From assembly GCF_017115105.1 (NCBI RefSeq), contig NZ_JABXKH010000144.1, forward strand, positions 40,712 through 104,711: DNA of 64,000 bases. Direction: 5' to 3'. Shown here in pieces: positions 16,545-25,431 of the stretch. Source of the DNA: Nostoc sp. NMS2. GTDB lineage: Bacteria; Cyanobacteriota; Cyanobacteriia; Cyanobacteriales; Nostocaceae. Position numbers and translations under genes: made by a program. The notes under the pieces are model-generated. The model did no database searches, was not told the origin of the DNA, and worked only from the letters and a program-made list of their open reading frames with translations. How positions within the stretch are numbered: position 1 is the stretch's first letter; the number at the start of each line of letters is the position of its first letter.

Positions 16545-16952
16545 CTACTGACCCTCACCTACAGCTTTGACCAAATTTAAGTCGTAAGGGCGCTCAGTAT
16601 CATCTTCGCCCAAATACTCACCATTTTGAATTTCTAGAATAACTAGCGGGATATGTCCAGGATTTTCTACCTTATGTAGGGTTGCTGCGGGAACATAAGT
16701 TGACTCATTTTTATTCAGTAATATTTCCGTATCACCACAAGTCACCTTGGCTACACCAGAGACTACAACCCAATGCTCATTACGGTGATAATGGATTTGT
16801 GGTTTAATGCCATGTCTGGGCTTGATTTCAACACGGCTGATTCTATAAGTTTCTCCCTCCTCGATTACCTCCACCTCACCCCAGTATCGTGTGCCTGAAT
16901 GTGGAGGTAATTCGTTGATATTTGACTGAGTATTATTTTCATTGGGAGTCAT
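16545..16952 (-). CDS. Cupin protein, mannose-6-phosphate isomerase type II-like
   Basis: The 135-residue single-cupin protein has the metal-binding cupin motif in QIHYHRNEHWVVVSG and the second motif STYVPAATLHKVENPG. It matches the C-terminal cupin of bifunctional phosphomannose isomerase/GDP-mannose pyrophosphorylase, here as a free domain. I chose the ATG at 16952: the longer open frame to 17075 runs into the right end of the adjacent IS605-type element and is not protein-like. Likely acts on sugar phosphates; substrate not provable from sequence. Confidence 0.82.
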   Translation of the reverse strand: MTPNENNTQSNINELPPHSGTRYWGEVEVIEEGETYRISRVEIKPRHGIKPQIHYHRNEHWVVVSGVAKVTCGDTEILLNKNESTYVPAATLHKVENPGHIPLVILEIQNGEYLGEDDTERPYDLNLVKAVGEGQ

Positions 16953-17000
16953 AATCAATTTCTCAACCAGATAAGTATTAGCATTTTTCTGTAATTTACC

Positions 17001-17150
17001 TTGACATACTCCCCGCCCTACAAGAGCAGGGATTCTGGAGTCAGACAGCAATTGCAGTCTCGGACTGTCTGACATCGCCTAATCCAACAGTCGATGCCCC
17101 GACTGCACAAATTACCTGAGATGCGTTCTCATCCCTTCCGTTTACTGACT
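17001..17150 (-). ncRNA. Probable omega/reRNA region of tnpB
   Basis: TnpB nucleases use a guide RNA made from the 3' end of tnpB and the element's right end. Here the tnpB stop lies only about 40 bp from the element end, and a hairpin (17016-17031) sits between. The guide would be read from bases just outside the element, below position 17000 on the - strand. Extent is inferred from the family, not seen directly. Confidence 0.4.
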
Positions 17151-18183
17151 GGCAAGACGGACAACGCCACTCTCTAACAGACAAATCTAAACTGTCTAAA
17201 ACGTGTCCACAATTAGAACAAGTCTTGCTGCTGGGATACCAGCGATCAATAAATACAACAAGTTTGTTTTTCTTTTTGGCAACCCATTCTAATATTTGCA
17301 GAAATTCACCAAAAGCTAAGTCTGATATCTTGCGCCCCCAAAGGCGTTGCATCCCCTTGAGGTTTAAAGTTTCAAAACATAGCACATCAAACCTATCAGT
17401 TAATTCATGGGCTAACTTCCAGAACCGGTCACGTCTTCTGTTGGAAATGTCTTCGTACTTGCGTACCAAATTCTTTCTTGCCCGTTCTCGATTGGATGAA
17501 CCCTTTAACTTTTTGGAATGATGTCTGCTGGCAATCTTTACGGCGTTTAGTGACTGCTTAAAAAACTGGGGAGACTCAATCTTAGTGCCGACGGAACTTG
17601 TGAGAAATGTTTTCAAACCAAAGTCAAAGCCAGCGATTTTACCTGTCTTAACTTCAAATTCTGGTTCAGCACAATTATCAACAACCACAACCATGAACAA
17701 TTCACCTAATGGTGTACGTTTTATAGTTAGCGTTTTGACAGTACCCTCAATTTCTCTAGACTTCCAAAATTGATAAACTCGATTACAGATATTGATTCGA
17801 TTACCACCCAAAAACTTATAACCAGCTTGCTTTAGGGTGAATGACTTGTACCTTCTGACCTTCTTAAATCCTGGTGGTCTAACTCCCTTTTTGTTGTGTT
17901 TAAAAAATAGTTGGTAGGCTTTCTCAATGCGCTGACAAATATCTTGTACCGCTTGAGAGCCTACTGATTGCCAGAAAGGGTTACGTTTTCGACATGAAGC
18001 AATGTGAGCCTGAAGCTTGGCAGAATTCAAGTGTTTACCCCACATCCGATAATATCTTTTGTGGAGAGCAATACAATGGTTATAAATTACCCCAGCAGCA
18101 TTGATTGACCGCTTGAGAAATCTATTTCGCTTGTGTTGGTACAACTTGAATTTTAGAGTTTTCATGCTAATATTGTACAGCAT
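17041..18183 (-). CDS. tnpB: TnpB RNA-guided endonuclease of an IS605-type element
   Basis: The 380-residue protein has all RuvC residues: D187 in GFDFG, E271 in CFETLNLKG and D351 in GRDENAS, plus the zinc-ribbon Cys pairs C322/C325 and C341/C344. The N-terminal MKTLKFKLYQHKRN segment and length fit TnpB. It is therefore likely an intact RNA-guided nuclease. Starts at 18183 or at the second Met (18165) are both possible. Its start is only 16-34 bp from the start of the divergent RHH gene, so its promoter must lie within that gene. Confidence 0.92.
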   Translation of the reverse strand: MLYNISMKTLKFKLYQHKRNRFLKRSINAAGVIYNHCIALHKRYYRMWGKHLNSAKLQAHIASCRKRNPFWQSVGSQAVQDICQRIEKAYQLFFKHNKKGVRPPGFKKVRRYKSFTLKQAGYKFLGGNRINICNRVYQFWKSREIEGTVKTLTIKRTPLGELFMVVVVDNCAEPEFEVKTGKIAGFDFGLKTFLTSSVGTKIESPQFFKQSLNAVKIASRHHSKKLKGSSNRERARKNLVRKYEDISNRRRDRFWKLAHELTDRFDVLCFETLNLKGMQRLWGRKISDLAFGEFLQILEWVAKKKNKLVVFIDRWYPSSKTCSNCGHVLDSLDLSVREWRCPSCQSVNGRDENASQVICAVGASTVGLGDVRQSETAIAV

Positions 18184-18199
18184 ATAGCCGGAACAATCA

Positions 18200-18340
18200 A
18201 TGAAAAAGCGATTAGACTTTAGGATCGAAGAATTTGAGTTTCAGATTCTTGAAGAATATTGCGAATTAGTGGGGCGAACAAAAACCGATGTTCTTAGAGA
18301 ATTGATTAGAAGTCTGAAGATGAAGAAAAAGCCGTCGTAG
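18200..18340 (+). CDS. 46-residue ribbon-helix-helix (CopG/Arc-like) protein inside the IS605 element
   Basis: The ATG at 18200 opens a short frame ending at TAG 18338-18340. The product begins MKKRLDFRIEEFEFQILEEY and continues with GRTKTDVLRELIRSLK: a beta strand, then two helices with the G-x-T/S-x-(S/T)D turn of the ribbon-helix-helix fold. Such proteins bind DNA as dimers. It is divergent from tnpB with 16-34 bp between starts, and its last codons lie in the element's left-end hairpin, so it travels with the element. A tnpB repressor role is inference. Confidence 0.65.
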   Translation: MKKRLDFRIEEFEFQILEEYCELVGRTKTDVLRELIRSLKMKKKPS

Positions 18341-18479
18341 AACGACGGGGCTTTAAACCCATTAATTCCGGTAAACAAGATAAACCTGGATACAAAGATG
18401 CAATCACAACATATTTCTTGATGACAACTGCTCTAACTTTACGCCAGGTAAAAGATCCTATCCGTGAATTTTGAATTGC

Positions 18480-19838
18480 TTAACCCCCCGTATACTGAAT
18501 CCGATAAATCCGATTATTGGCTTCTTCTGTCAGTAGCAGACTACCATCTGGCAACACAAGTAAACCTACAGGTCGCCCCCAAGTGGTTGGTACAGAAGGA
18601 TTTAGCAAAAATCCTGTGAGAAAATCTTCGTAATAGCCAAGCGATCGCCCCTTAGCATCGAAGGGAACAAATACAATTTTATAACCAGTGCCGCGATCGC
18701 GATTCCAAGAACCACGAAAAGCAGCAAAAGCTCCATTCCGGTATTTTTCTGGAAACGTCTTACCATCATAAAACTGCAAACCCAATGCTGCTGAATGCGC
18801 TTGGAACAGCACATCTGGCGTTTGGGTACGGGCTGCTAATTCGGGGCGTTTACTTTTGCCATCCGTTTTTTGACGAGGATCGAGGTTGTTTGGTGTCAGA
18901 TAGGCATAAGGCCAGCCGTAAAATACCCCCTGTTTAACCCGTGTCAGATAGTCTGGAACCAAGTCATCACCAATTCCATCGCGTTCGTTAATGGTGGCGT
19001 AAAGTTCCTTAGTTACAGGATGAAAATCTAAACCAACAGGGTTACGCAAGCCAGAAGCGAAAGTCTGCTGCTGGGAACCATCTAAATTCATTACCTGTAT
19101 CGAAGCCCGTGGTAAGGGTTCTTCATCCACATTGGTTCCTGAACCAACAGAAACATATAATTTATTGCGATCGGGTGAGACAACAACATTGCGCGTCCAA
19201 TGGTTGTTATAACCTTGAGAAGGCAAGTCAGCGATTTTTTCCCCTTTACCTGTAATCTTGTTTTGACCTTGAGTATAGGGAAAACGCACCACAGCATCTG
19301 TATTCCCCAGAAAAAAGGAATTATCTGCAAAAGCCATACCAAAGGGTCTATTGAGTCCGTTGTCTCCACTAGCAAAGGTTTCTCGAACATCGGCTACGCC
19401 GTCAGCGTTGCTATCACGTAACAAACGAATGCGGTTTTGCCCAGTTTCAGTCACCAGGACATCACCACTGGGAGTTAAAGCTAGCCAGCGTGGGGCATCT
19501 AAACCATCGGCAAAGACATTAACTGTAAAGCCTGCTGGTACGCGCAGCACCGGATTTTGCGGAATGGGCACAACTTCAGGCCGCTTGGAAGCACTTTCTG
19601 TTGCGAAGGGTGCTGGTAAATTTTTCAGATTGATACGGATAGGTGTGGGTGAAAGTGCTTCAGTTGGGACAATATTTTTTGGCTGTGTAGGATTTTGTGT
19701 CAGTTGGGCAGAAGCTACAGATAGTTGTGGTGTGGGATTATCTGACGAAGCGCGAGTCTGGTTACACGCTGCTGCCAAAGTCAGTAAAAAAGCTGGTAGC
19801 AAGAAACGCGCAAAAACTTTCATGACGGTAGACACCAT
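18480..19838 (-). CDS. Sorbosone/glucose dehydrogenase-like PQQ beta-propeller lipoprotein
   Basis: The 452-residue protein starts with a lipoprotein signal (FLLPAFLLTLAAAC, lipobox before the Cys near residue 25). The mature part is a beta-propeller of the glucose/sorbosone dehydrogenase family: LRVPAGFTVNVFADGLDAPR, then VTETGQNRIRLLRD, FASGLRNPVGLDFHP and a final LLLTEEANNRIYRIQYTG. These enzymes use PQQ to oxidise sugars outside the cytoplasmic membrane; actual substrate is unknown. A second ATG five codons downstream is an equally good start. Confidence 0.85.
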   Translation of the reverse strand: MVSTVMKVFARFLLPAFLLTLAAACNQTRASSDNPTPQLSVASAQLTQNPTQPKNIVPTEALSPTPIRINLKNLPAPFATESASKRPEVVPIPQNPVLRVPAGFTVNVFADGLDAPRWLALTPSGDVLVTETGQNRIRLLRDSNADGVADVRETFASGDNGLNRPFGMAFADNSFFLGNTDAVVRFPYTQGQNKITGKGEKIADLPSQGYNNHWTRNVVVSPDRNKLYVSVGSGTNVDEEPLPRASIQVMNLDGSQQQTFASGLRNPVGLDFHPVTKELYATINERDGIGDDLVPDYLTRVKQGVFYGWPYAYLTPNNLDPRQKTDGKSKRPELAARTQTPDVLFQAHSAALGLQFYDGKTFPEKYRNGAFAAFRGSWNRDRGTGYKIVFVPFDAKGRSLGYYEDFLTGFLLNPSVPTTWGRPVGLLVLPDGSLLLTEEANNRIYRIQYTGG

Positions 19839-19924
19839 GACACAATTTTCTTACTTTAGACTTGAGACTTAATAATTGTCGCCAGTCTAAAGTCCGATTT
19901 TGCTTACTTATTCACCCCATTAAG

Positions 19925-20231
19925 GTACTGGGAGATGAGGGAGCAGGGGAGCAGGGGGACAAGGGGGACAAGGGGGAGTTATTGAACAAGTCTCTCCCTT
20001 GTCTCCCCCCTCTTCCTTGTCTCCCTTGTCTCTTCTTCATGGGGAGCATCCCAATTTTGCCAAAAGACACAGGACTGGGGCAAAAAACCTGTACAAACCT
20101 CTTCCCTTTGCGTTCTTGGCGTCCTTGGCGGTTCGTCATTTCATTCTCGGTCTAAGTCCAAACACCGTATAATAATAAACTTGCACATTTGGGATGCTCC
20201 CTCTTCATGCCCCATTCCCAATGCCCAATAT
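19925..20231. repeat. Repeat-filled intergenic region
   Basis: No gene is supported. The stretch holds a GGGGAGCAGGGGGACAAGGG arm and a complementary CCCTTGTCTCCCCCC arm (19930-20035) and a GCGTTCTTGGCGTCCTTGGC repeat (20110-20130). These are intergenic repeat families of this genome. Confidence 0.6.
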
Positions 20232-21443
20232 TCATATATATAAGCATTTGTTAGTCAATAAAAAATTTTCAAATTCTGCTGCTGGTAATGGACGACTAAA
20301 TAGAAAACCTTGCATAGAATTACAGTTGTGTTGGCGCAAAAAAGCAAGTTCTGCTTCCGTCTCCACACCTTCAGCAATTACATTTAAATTAAGATTGTGA
20401 GCCATTTGAATTAATGCTTTAGTAATGGCTGATTTCTGTGGATCGTTAGCAACGTTATGGATAAAATAACGGTCTATTTTTAATGTATTAATTGGTAAGT
20501 TTTTCAGATAAATTAGAGAAGAGTAGCCTGTACCAAAATCATCGAGCGCAATTTTTATACCCAAGGATTGCAATTTGCTCATAGTAGCGATCGCACTACT
20601 TACATCTTGCATAATCATACTTTCAGTTAGTTCTAGCTCTAAGTCATTTGGTTGCAAATTATTAATAGCTATAAAATTGACTATTTTATTAATAAAATCT
20701 GGTTGGTTAAATTCAATTACTGACAGATTCACGGCCACAATCAAGGAATTAATACCGGCATCATGCCAGATTTTTATTTGTTTGCATACACTTTTTAATA
20801 CCCATTTACCGATTGGAACAATTAAACCCGTAGACTCTGCTAACGGAATAAATTCTGTTGGGTAAACTATCCCCAATTCTGGACTTTGCCAGCGCAATAA
20901 ACTTTCAGCAGCTACTATTTTTCCAGAAGCGATATCTACTATTGGTTGATAATAAATTTCAAATTCTTGAAATTTATGTTGTTTGATAGTTCGGTGTAAG
21001 CTAATTTCTAACAACTGCATTTTTGGAGATAAGTTGTTAATTGTAGTCCGAGGAGATAAATACCTTTTTAAAGTAGCGTGCTTTTCCAACCGATTTATGA
21101 TTGCACTTAATAACTCAGCCCGACTAAATGGCTTAGTTATATAGTCATCGGCCCCCATATCCATCCCTTGACGGAAGTCAGATTTGGCAGATTTGGCAGT
21201 GAGAAAAATGAAGGGAATTGTTGCCGTTGATGGCTCTTGGCGTAACACTGTTAGAACGCCATAACCATCAATTTCTGGCATCATCATATCACAGAGAATT
21301 AAGTCAGGAACTTCACAGATAGCCAAATGCACACCGATTCTACCATTGGCGGCAGCAATAGTTTCAAAATCCTCAGCTTCTAGCAAATCTAAAATGTTTT
21401 CACGGACTGCTTCTTCATCTTCTATTATTAAAATTTTGGGCAT
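20232..21443 (-). CDS. Response regulator with EAL (c-di-GMP phosphodiesterase) output
   Basis: The 403-residue protein has an N-terminal receiver (residues 1-125; phospho-acceptor Asp in DLILCDMMMPEIDG, Lys in YITKPF) joined to an EAL domain. EAL hallmarks are present: AAESLLRW (E-S-L variant of the EAL motif), ELTESMI, ALDDFGTGYSSL, KIDRYFI and AEGVE. It should hydrolyse cyclic di-GMP under control of phosphorylation. Directly upstream on the same strand is a decayed sensor kinase, probably its lost cognate partner. Confidence 0.92.
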   Translation of the reverse strand: MPKILIIEDEEAVRENILDLLEAEDFETIAAANGRIGVHLAICEVPDLILCDMMMPEIDGYGVLTVLRQEPSTATIPFIFLTAKSAKSDFRQGMDMGADDYITKPFSRAELLSAIINRLEKHATLKRYLSPRTTINNLSPKMQLLEISLHRTIKQHKFQEFEIYYQPIVDIASGKIVAAESLLRWQSPELGIVYPTEFIPLAESTGLIVPIGKWVLKSVCKQIKIWHDAGINSLIVAVNLSVIEFNQPDFINKIVNFIAINNLQPNDLELELTESMIMQDVSSAIATMSKLQSLGIKIALDDFGTGYSSLIYLKNLPINTLKIDRYFIHNVANDPQKSAITKALIQMAHNLNLNVIAEGVETEAELAFLRQHNCNSMQGFLFSRPLPAAEFENFLLTNKCLYI

Positions 21444-21446
21444 AAT

Positions 21447-22060
21447 TTACCTCAATTTATTTTTATTATTTAATGACAGAATGACGGTAGACTTTGTACC
21501 AAACCCCGGTGTAATTATGACAAATATTTTATGTTCGTAGATATCTATACACTTTTTTACAATTGCCATTTCTAATCGAGTGCCTAGCTTATAATAGACA
21601 TTACTGACGCGATCGCAGGATTCCAATACCGAATAGAAATGGCTAGTCCCAAAGTCAGGATATTCAACTGCTTCCCGCGCTTGATAACCCGTGATAGCGA
21701 AAACATTTTCGTTCATAAATGTACTACCAAAATCTTCCAAACTCTTGCAGGTGTAAATTACTGCTGGGCTGGAGAAGAATAAATATTGCAGATGTTGAAG
21801 ACTTTCAAGTAGCGTCCACCATATTTTCCAATATGAACGCCCAACTACATCTTGTAGTTGTAGTCTGCTAAAGTTGAGTGCTGTTTGGTTCGCTTCTAGC
21901 ACGATGCCTTCTGTTATTAGCAATCCGATAAACTTTCACTCTCACGCAATGCTACTTCTGCTACACAAGAGGTACTATTCACAGAAACTCCAATGAGGTG
22001 AGTCGATTTGTCGTGTCTGTCAGTAATATAGCGTGTGCTAGTGACCATTTGTACTTGGGT
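21447..22060 (-). pseudogene. Decayed PAS sensor histidine kinase
   Basis: A frame at 21447-21923 joins PAS fragments (LEANQTALNFSRLQLQDVVG; NVFAITGYQAREAVEYPDF) directly to the end of an HATPase domain (RLEMAIVKKCIDIYEHKI, then TPGFGTKSTVILSL), with the dimerisation/His region and most of the ATPase missing. Upstream, past a stop at about 21920, another frame reads RYITDRHDKSTHLIGVSV and VALRESE, a typical PAC segment. The pieces show deletions and frameshifts. It abuts the REC-EAL gene by 3 bp, as expected for a former kinase-regulator operon. Confidence 0.8.
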
Positions 22061-22267
22061 AATTGTCTCTCAACGAGAATTTGATATCCTATCTCAAACA
22101 AACTAATACTGGTGTTCCCTCTAGTTTTATCTATCAAAAAATGGTTATCTAAAGCTGCTTATCTTAAGTATTCTCCAATATTTTGACCCTAAAGAACTAG
22201 TAATATTTGGGATATAAACACGACAAAAATTGTGTTAAGAATTACAAAGCAGCTTATATCCAGCTAA

Positions 22268-22440
22268 ATTGGTTGGTGCAATTAAAGCTAACTGGCAATG
22301 GCTGTCATTTGTGCTTTGTCACTTGTACTGAGCGAACGCGAGTGCGTCTCTAAGAGTTGCCGAAGTATTAGTCATTAGTAAGAATTTTAAGCCTTTTACG
22401 TTTCGTAACATAATTTGGTTTATTTCTACCAACTTACTTA
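22268..22440. repeat. Interspersed repeat, copy A
   Basis: Shares with 50545-50777 the segments ACTGGCAATGGCTGTCATTT, CACTTGTACTGAGCGA, ATTAGTAAG, TTTACGTTTCG and ACCAACTTACTTA, in the same order. The outer ends (GGTTGGTGCAA and, inverted, AAGTTGGT) are inverted repeats, so it resembles a MITE. Confidence 0.6.
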
Positions 22441-22529
22441 GTTGGGAATTGGGTATTAAGAAGGGACAACGCAGAGACTTATTCAATAATTCCCCCTTGC
22501 CCCCTGCCCCCTACTCCCCTACCTCTTCA

Positions 22530-25334
22530 CTAGGGATGCAACTTCACCCGTCGTTCGCCGTAACGCAATAGCCTTTCTATAGTTACAAGCCGATTTTCCC
22601 AAACTTTGACTTGATAGGAATTCGACTTAATTTCTTGACTCATCAATACCCGAAATTGAGACTGGAAGCGACTTAGAGAGGCTTTCGCCACGAGTAACTT
22701 ACTAGGAGAAGGGGAAGCAGCAAGCTGATTTAAAGCACTGCGTAAAACTTCTGCCTGGTTGTTAAAATCTGATATTGTCTGGGCAGGTCTTTGTTGTGAG
22801 TCATTTTGGAAAACAAACTTCCATTCCCGTTGCAGCGCAGTGTAACGGATGGCAGCAGTTTGAAAAGGCTGGCGGTGAGGAATCGGTTCACTTGTTGTAG
22901 ATTGAACTCTACCTTGGGTGCTAATAAAAAGTTTTTGTAGATCGTTATTAAAATTCTCTGCGGCAAAGAGTGCGTAACCACTAACTGGCAAGTCTCTTAC
23001 TAACTGGAGTTGATCAAACGTCCCGATTGTTGGCAAAGAAAGTAAGCGAATTCCCGGCACTAACAATGTAGCTCCCAATTGCTTAGAGGCGATCCAGGGT
23101 TGGGCTAGTCGTTGGAAGCGAGAAGTATCCAGAGCATAAGTCATGGGAACGATTAAATCTACATCTCCCCGCCTTGCCCAAGTTTCCCAATTTTGTTGAA
23201 TTTTCTGAATCCGCTCTTGTTCTGGCAAAGGAAATACAGCAACCGACAAAATCAAATTCGGTCGTTTTTGTCGCAACTGCTCTGAAACTTTGGCAACAAA
23301 GCTATCAACTTGCTGGGTACGAAATGTTGTCCACTTTTGCCACAAGTCTGGTTGACTGGGAGAAATATTTATCGGATCTACACCAGTAAGTTGCTGAAAC
23401 TGCGCTCTTGCAGCTTTGCCATAGCCATAGGTTCGACCTGCTGATGGGTCTTGAAAGGGGTAGCGAATGTAGTCTAGCTGTAAACCATCCACGTCATAGC
23501 GAGTCACGATTTCCTCGTACAGCTTGAGTAAGTATTGCCGCACTTCGGGGTTGGCTGGGTCAAAAAATGGCTTAGTCTGACCAATGGGAATCATGTTGCC
23601 AAGATTATCGTAGTTTGCCCAATCGGGATGAGCCGCCAGTACTGGCCCTGGATAATTTGGACTAACGTTGATAATCTCATTGTGCCTTTGATTGCCAGCA
23701 GCAAAAGTCCAAACCCAAGCGTGTAATTCCATGTCGCGCTCATGGGCTAATTTCACCGCATCTTCTAGTGGGTTCCACCCACGAATTAAGGGGTTTTGCT
23801 CTTTTGCAACTTGGCTCGGATAAATGGTATATCCAGCATTAACAGTTTCAAAGAAAACAGTATTAATCCCAGTTTGAGCTAGGCGATCAAAAATCTGGGT
23901 TAGTCCCGCCTTGCTACCAGCACGAACAATTGTCCCCCGATCTAACCAAACTGCCCTAATTTCTGGTTGAGCCAACCTCCGATCGACAGGAAACTGCTGC
24001 CACAAAATTGTTTTTGCCACCAGCCACTGCTGACGAGCTAGAGCGTAGTTTTTTTGAGCAATCAATTGGGGTAAGCTGTTGGCAATTACCCTTACTTGTG
24101 CCAAGGCTTGGTCTTTGCTTGTAGCTAGCCCCCCCAATTTAGTTGAGGCCAATTGCGTTGGCTGCTCTTTGACAGATTGGGGGTTGTAGGTGTCCAGATG
24201 CCTGGAGGTCTGTTTTCCCTCAGATATCCCAACGCCTTCGTTAGCTGCATCGGCTGACACTGCTAAATGAGCGCTTTCTACCCTACCAATGAGATTTTCT
24301 AGCTCTTGCTGGAGGGCGATCGCTTGATTGTTGTCAATTGGCTCATTGGAGTTGGGTGCAACATCTAGACGCACCGCTTGTTCTAGCTGATCGATAGCCT
24401 CTTGAGAACTTGGTGGTTTAACTATAGGAAGCGCTCTCGGTATGGGAGCGGTGGCAGTTTTAGGAGGAAGGGATGAGGGAGATGAACTGCTCCCCTGCCC
24501 CCTGCCCCCTGCCCCCTGCTCCCCTGCCCCCTGCCCACTCGGTGCAGCCGCCACTGTTGTAGAGCAGTTTGGGGAACCTCCTGCTACTTTTTTCATCCGA
24601 TTCGATGGTGCTAGCGCTGTCAAATAGTGATCTATAGAAGCTTTTAACCAGGCATTATCTAACTCGGCTGCTGAGGCTGTATCTGTTCCCCAGCGCCAGC
24701 CCAAAAAGGTGGTACGCTCAGTTGTCACTACTGCGGCTGGATTATCTTTGGAATTCCAAACAGCAGGAGATTCACTGCCCATATCATTGGGAATCACAAC
24801 GCCACCGCGTACTTTGCCAAAGAGTTCAGTTTGATTTGCCCATTCTGGGATCTTGGTTTTTGTGGGCTTGATCTGTTCTGTTTCACTAAGGCTGAATCCC
24901 CAATAACCTCCCAAAAGCGATCGCAATAACTGCCGCACTCCTGGCGATGACAAACTACCCACAGGGCCACTAGCAATCAAGCGCCCTCCCTTACTCATCC
25001 ATTCTTCTAAAGCGATCGCTTGGGTTGGCGTTAATGTCTGGACGTTTGGCAAAAATAATACCCGGCGATCGCCCCAATCTGCACCACTCTTGACATCTGT
25101 TAGGGGAATTACACAATATTTCACCCCGATTGTCTGTAAGCGGTCAGTTATCCCTGTCCATTGATTCGCATTTTCTTGGCTATGCACTACACTCAATACA
25201 GGTTCTTCAGTCGCCGCCGTAACTGGTAAAATACTAAAACTATTTAAAATTAAAAAGTTAAAACTTAAAATGAAGAATCCGGCTTTCTTTATTTGGAAAT
25301 TTGCCTTTTCATGAAACTCTTTCCGATTCCTCAC
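22530..25334 (-). CDS. GHL10-type glycosidase-like secreted protein
   Basis: The 934-residue protein has a basic N-terminus and signal peptide (FFILSFNFLILNSF...PVTAA). Residues about 45-160 resemble a GATase-like fold; about 470-780 form the glycosyl-hydrolase-like family 10 (GHL10, YngK/YddW type) barrel, with EIRAVWLDRG, FFETVNAGYTIYPS, HAWVWTFAAGN and VDGLQLDYIRYP. The C-terminal part is helical. Family members act on cell wall or extracellular glycans, substrate unproven. A low-complexity stretch near residues 265-288 (GQGAGEQGAGGRGQGSSSS) is encoded by the genome's GGGGCAGGGG repeat at 24475-24537, inserted in frame between domains. Confidence 0.83.
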   Translation of the reverse strand: MRNRKEFHEKANFQIKKAGFFILSFNFLILNSFSILPVTAATEEPVLSVVHSQENANQWTGITDRLQTIGVKYCVIPLTDVKSGADWGDRRVLFLPNVQTLTPTQAIALEEWMSKGGRLIASGPVGSLSSPGVRQLLRSLLGGYWGFSLSETEQIKPTKTKIPEWANQTELFGKVRGGVVIPNDMGSESPAVWNSKDNPAAVVTTERTTFLGWRWGTDTASAAELDNAWLKASIDHYLTALAPSNRMKKVAGGSPNCSTTVAAAPSGQGAGEQGAGGRGQGSSSSPSSLPPKTATAPIPRALPIVKPPSSQEAIDQLEQAVRLDVAPNSNEPIDNNQAIALQQELENLIGRVESAHLAVSADAANEGVGISEGKQTSRHLDTYNPQSVKEQPTQLASTKLGGLATSKDQALAQVRVIANSLPQLIAQKNYALARQQWLVAKTILWQQFPVDRRLAQPEIRAVWLDRGTIVRAGSKAGLTQIFDRLAQTGINTVFFETVNAGYTIYPSQVAKEQNPLIRGWNPLEDAVKLAHERDMELHAWVWTFAAGNQRHNEIINVSPNYPGPVLAAHPDWANYDNLGNMIPIGQTKPFFDPANPEVRQYLLKLYEEIVTRYDVDGLQLDYIRYPFQDPSAGRTYGYGKAARAQFQQLTGVDPINISPSQPDLWQKWTTFRTQQVDSFVAKVSEQLRQKRPNLILSVAVFPLPEQERIQKIQQNWETWARRGDVDLIVPMTYALDTSRFQRLAQPWIASKQLGATLLVPGIRLLSLPTIGTFDQLQLVRDLPVSGYALFAAENFNNDLQKLFISTQGRVQSTTSEPIPHRQPFQTAAIRYTALQREWKFVFQNDSQQRPAQTISDFNNQAEVLRSALNQLAASPSPSKLLVAKASLSRFQSQFRVLMSQEIKSNSYQVKVWENRLVTIERLLRYGERRVKLHP

Positions 25335-25431
25335 TACTGACTCCTCAGTGGATTAATTATTAGGCATTACTTCTTATTTATGATCTAGCATAACAATAAA
25401 TTACCTCCGAAAAACAACTGATCTTTGATAA

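Larger units (their letters stand above)
17000..18360 (-). mobile_element. IS605-family element with tnpB only (IS1341-like)
   Basis: The right end lies near 17000 with the hairpin CCCTGCTCTTGTAGGG just inside (on the - strand), a form typical of cyanobacterial IS605 elements. The left end near 18360 has hairpin CCGTCG-TAGAA-CGACGG at 18332-18348. No tnpA is present, so movement would need a transposase supplied elsewhere. Besides tnpB it encodes a 46-residue ribbon-helix-helix protein on the opposite strand. Exact ends are uncertain by several bases. Confidence 0.75.

Noticed and set aside
18361..18473. Frame reading GKQDKPGYKDAITTYFLM and TLRQVKDPIREF before the sorbosone-type gene
   Set aside because: It might be the C-terminal remnant of a gene cut by the IS605-type element, but I recognise no family and there is no start.
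19351..19872. 173-codon + strand frame
   Set aside because: Antisense to the beta-propeller lipoprotein gene, which has a clear signal peptide and motifs; a shadow frame.
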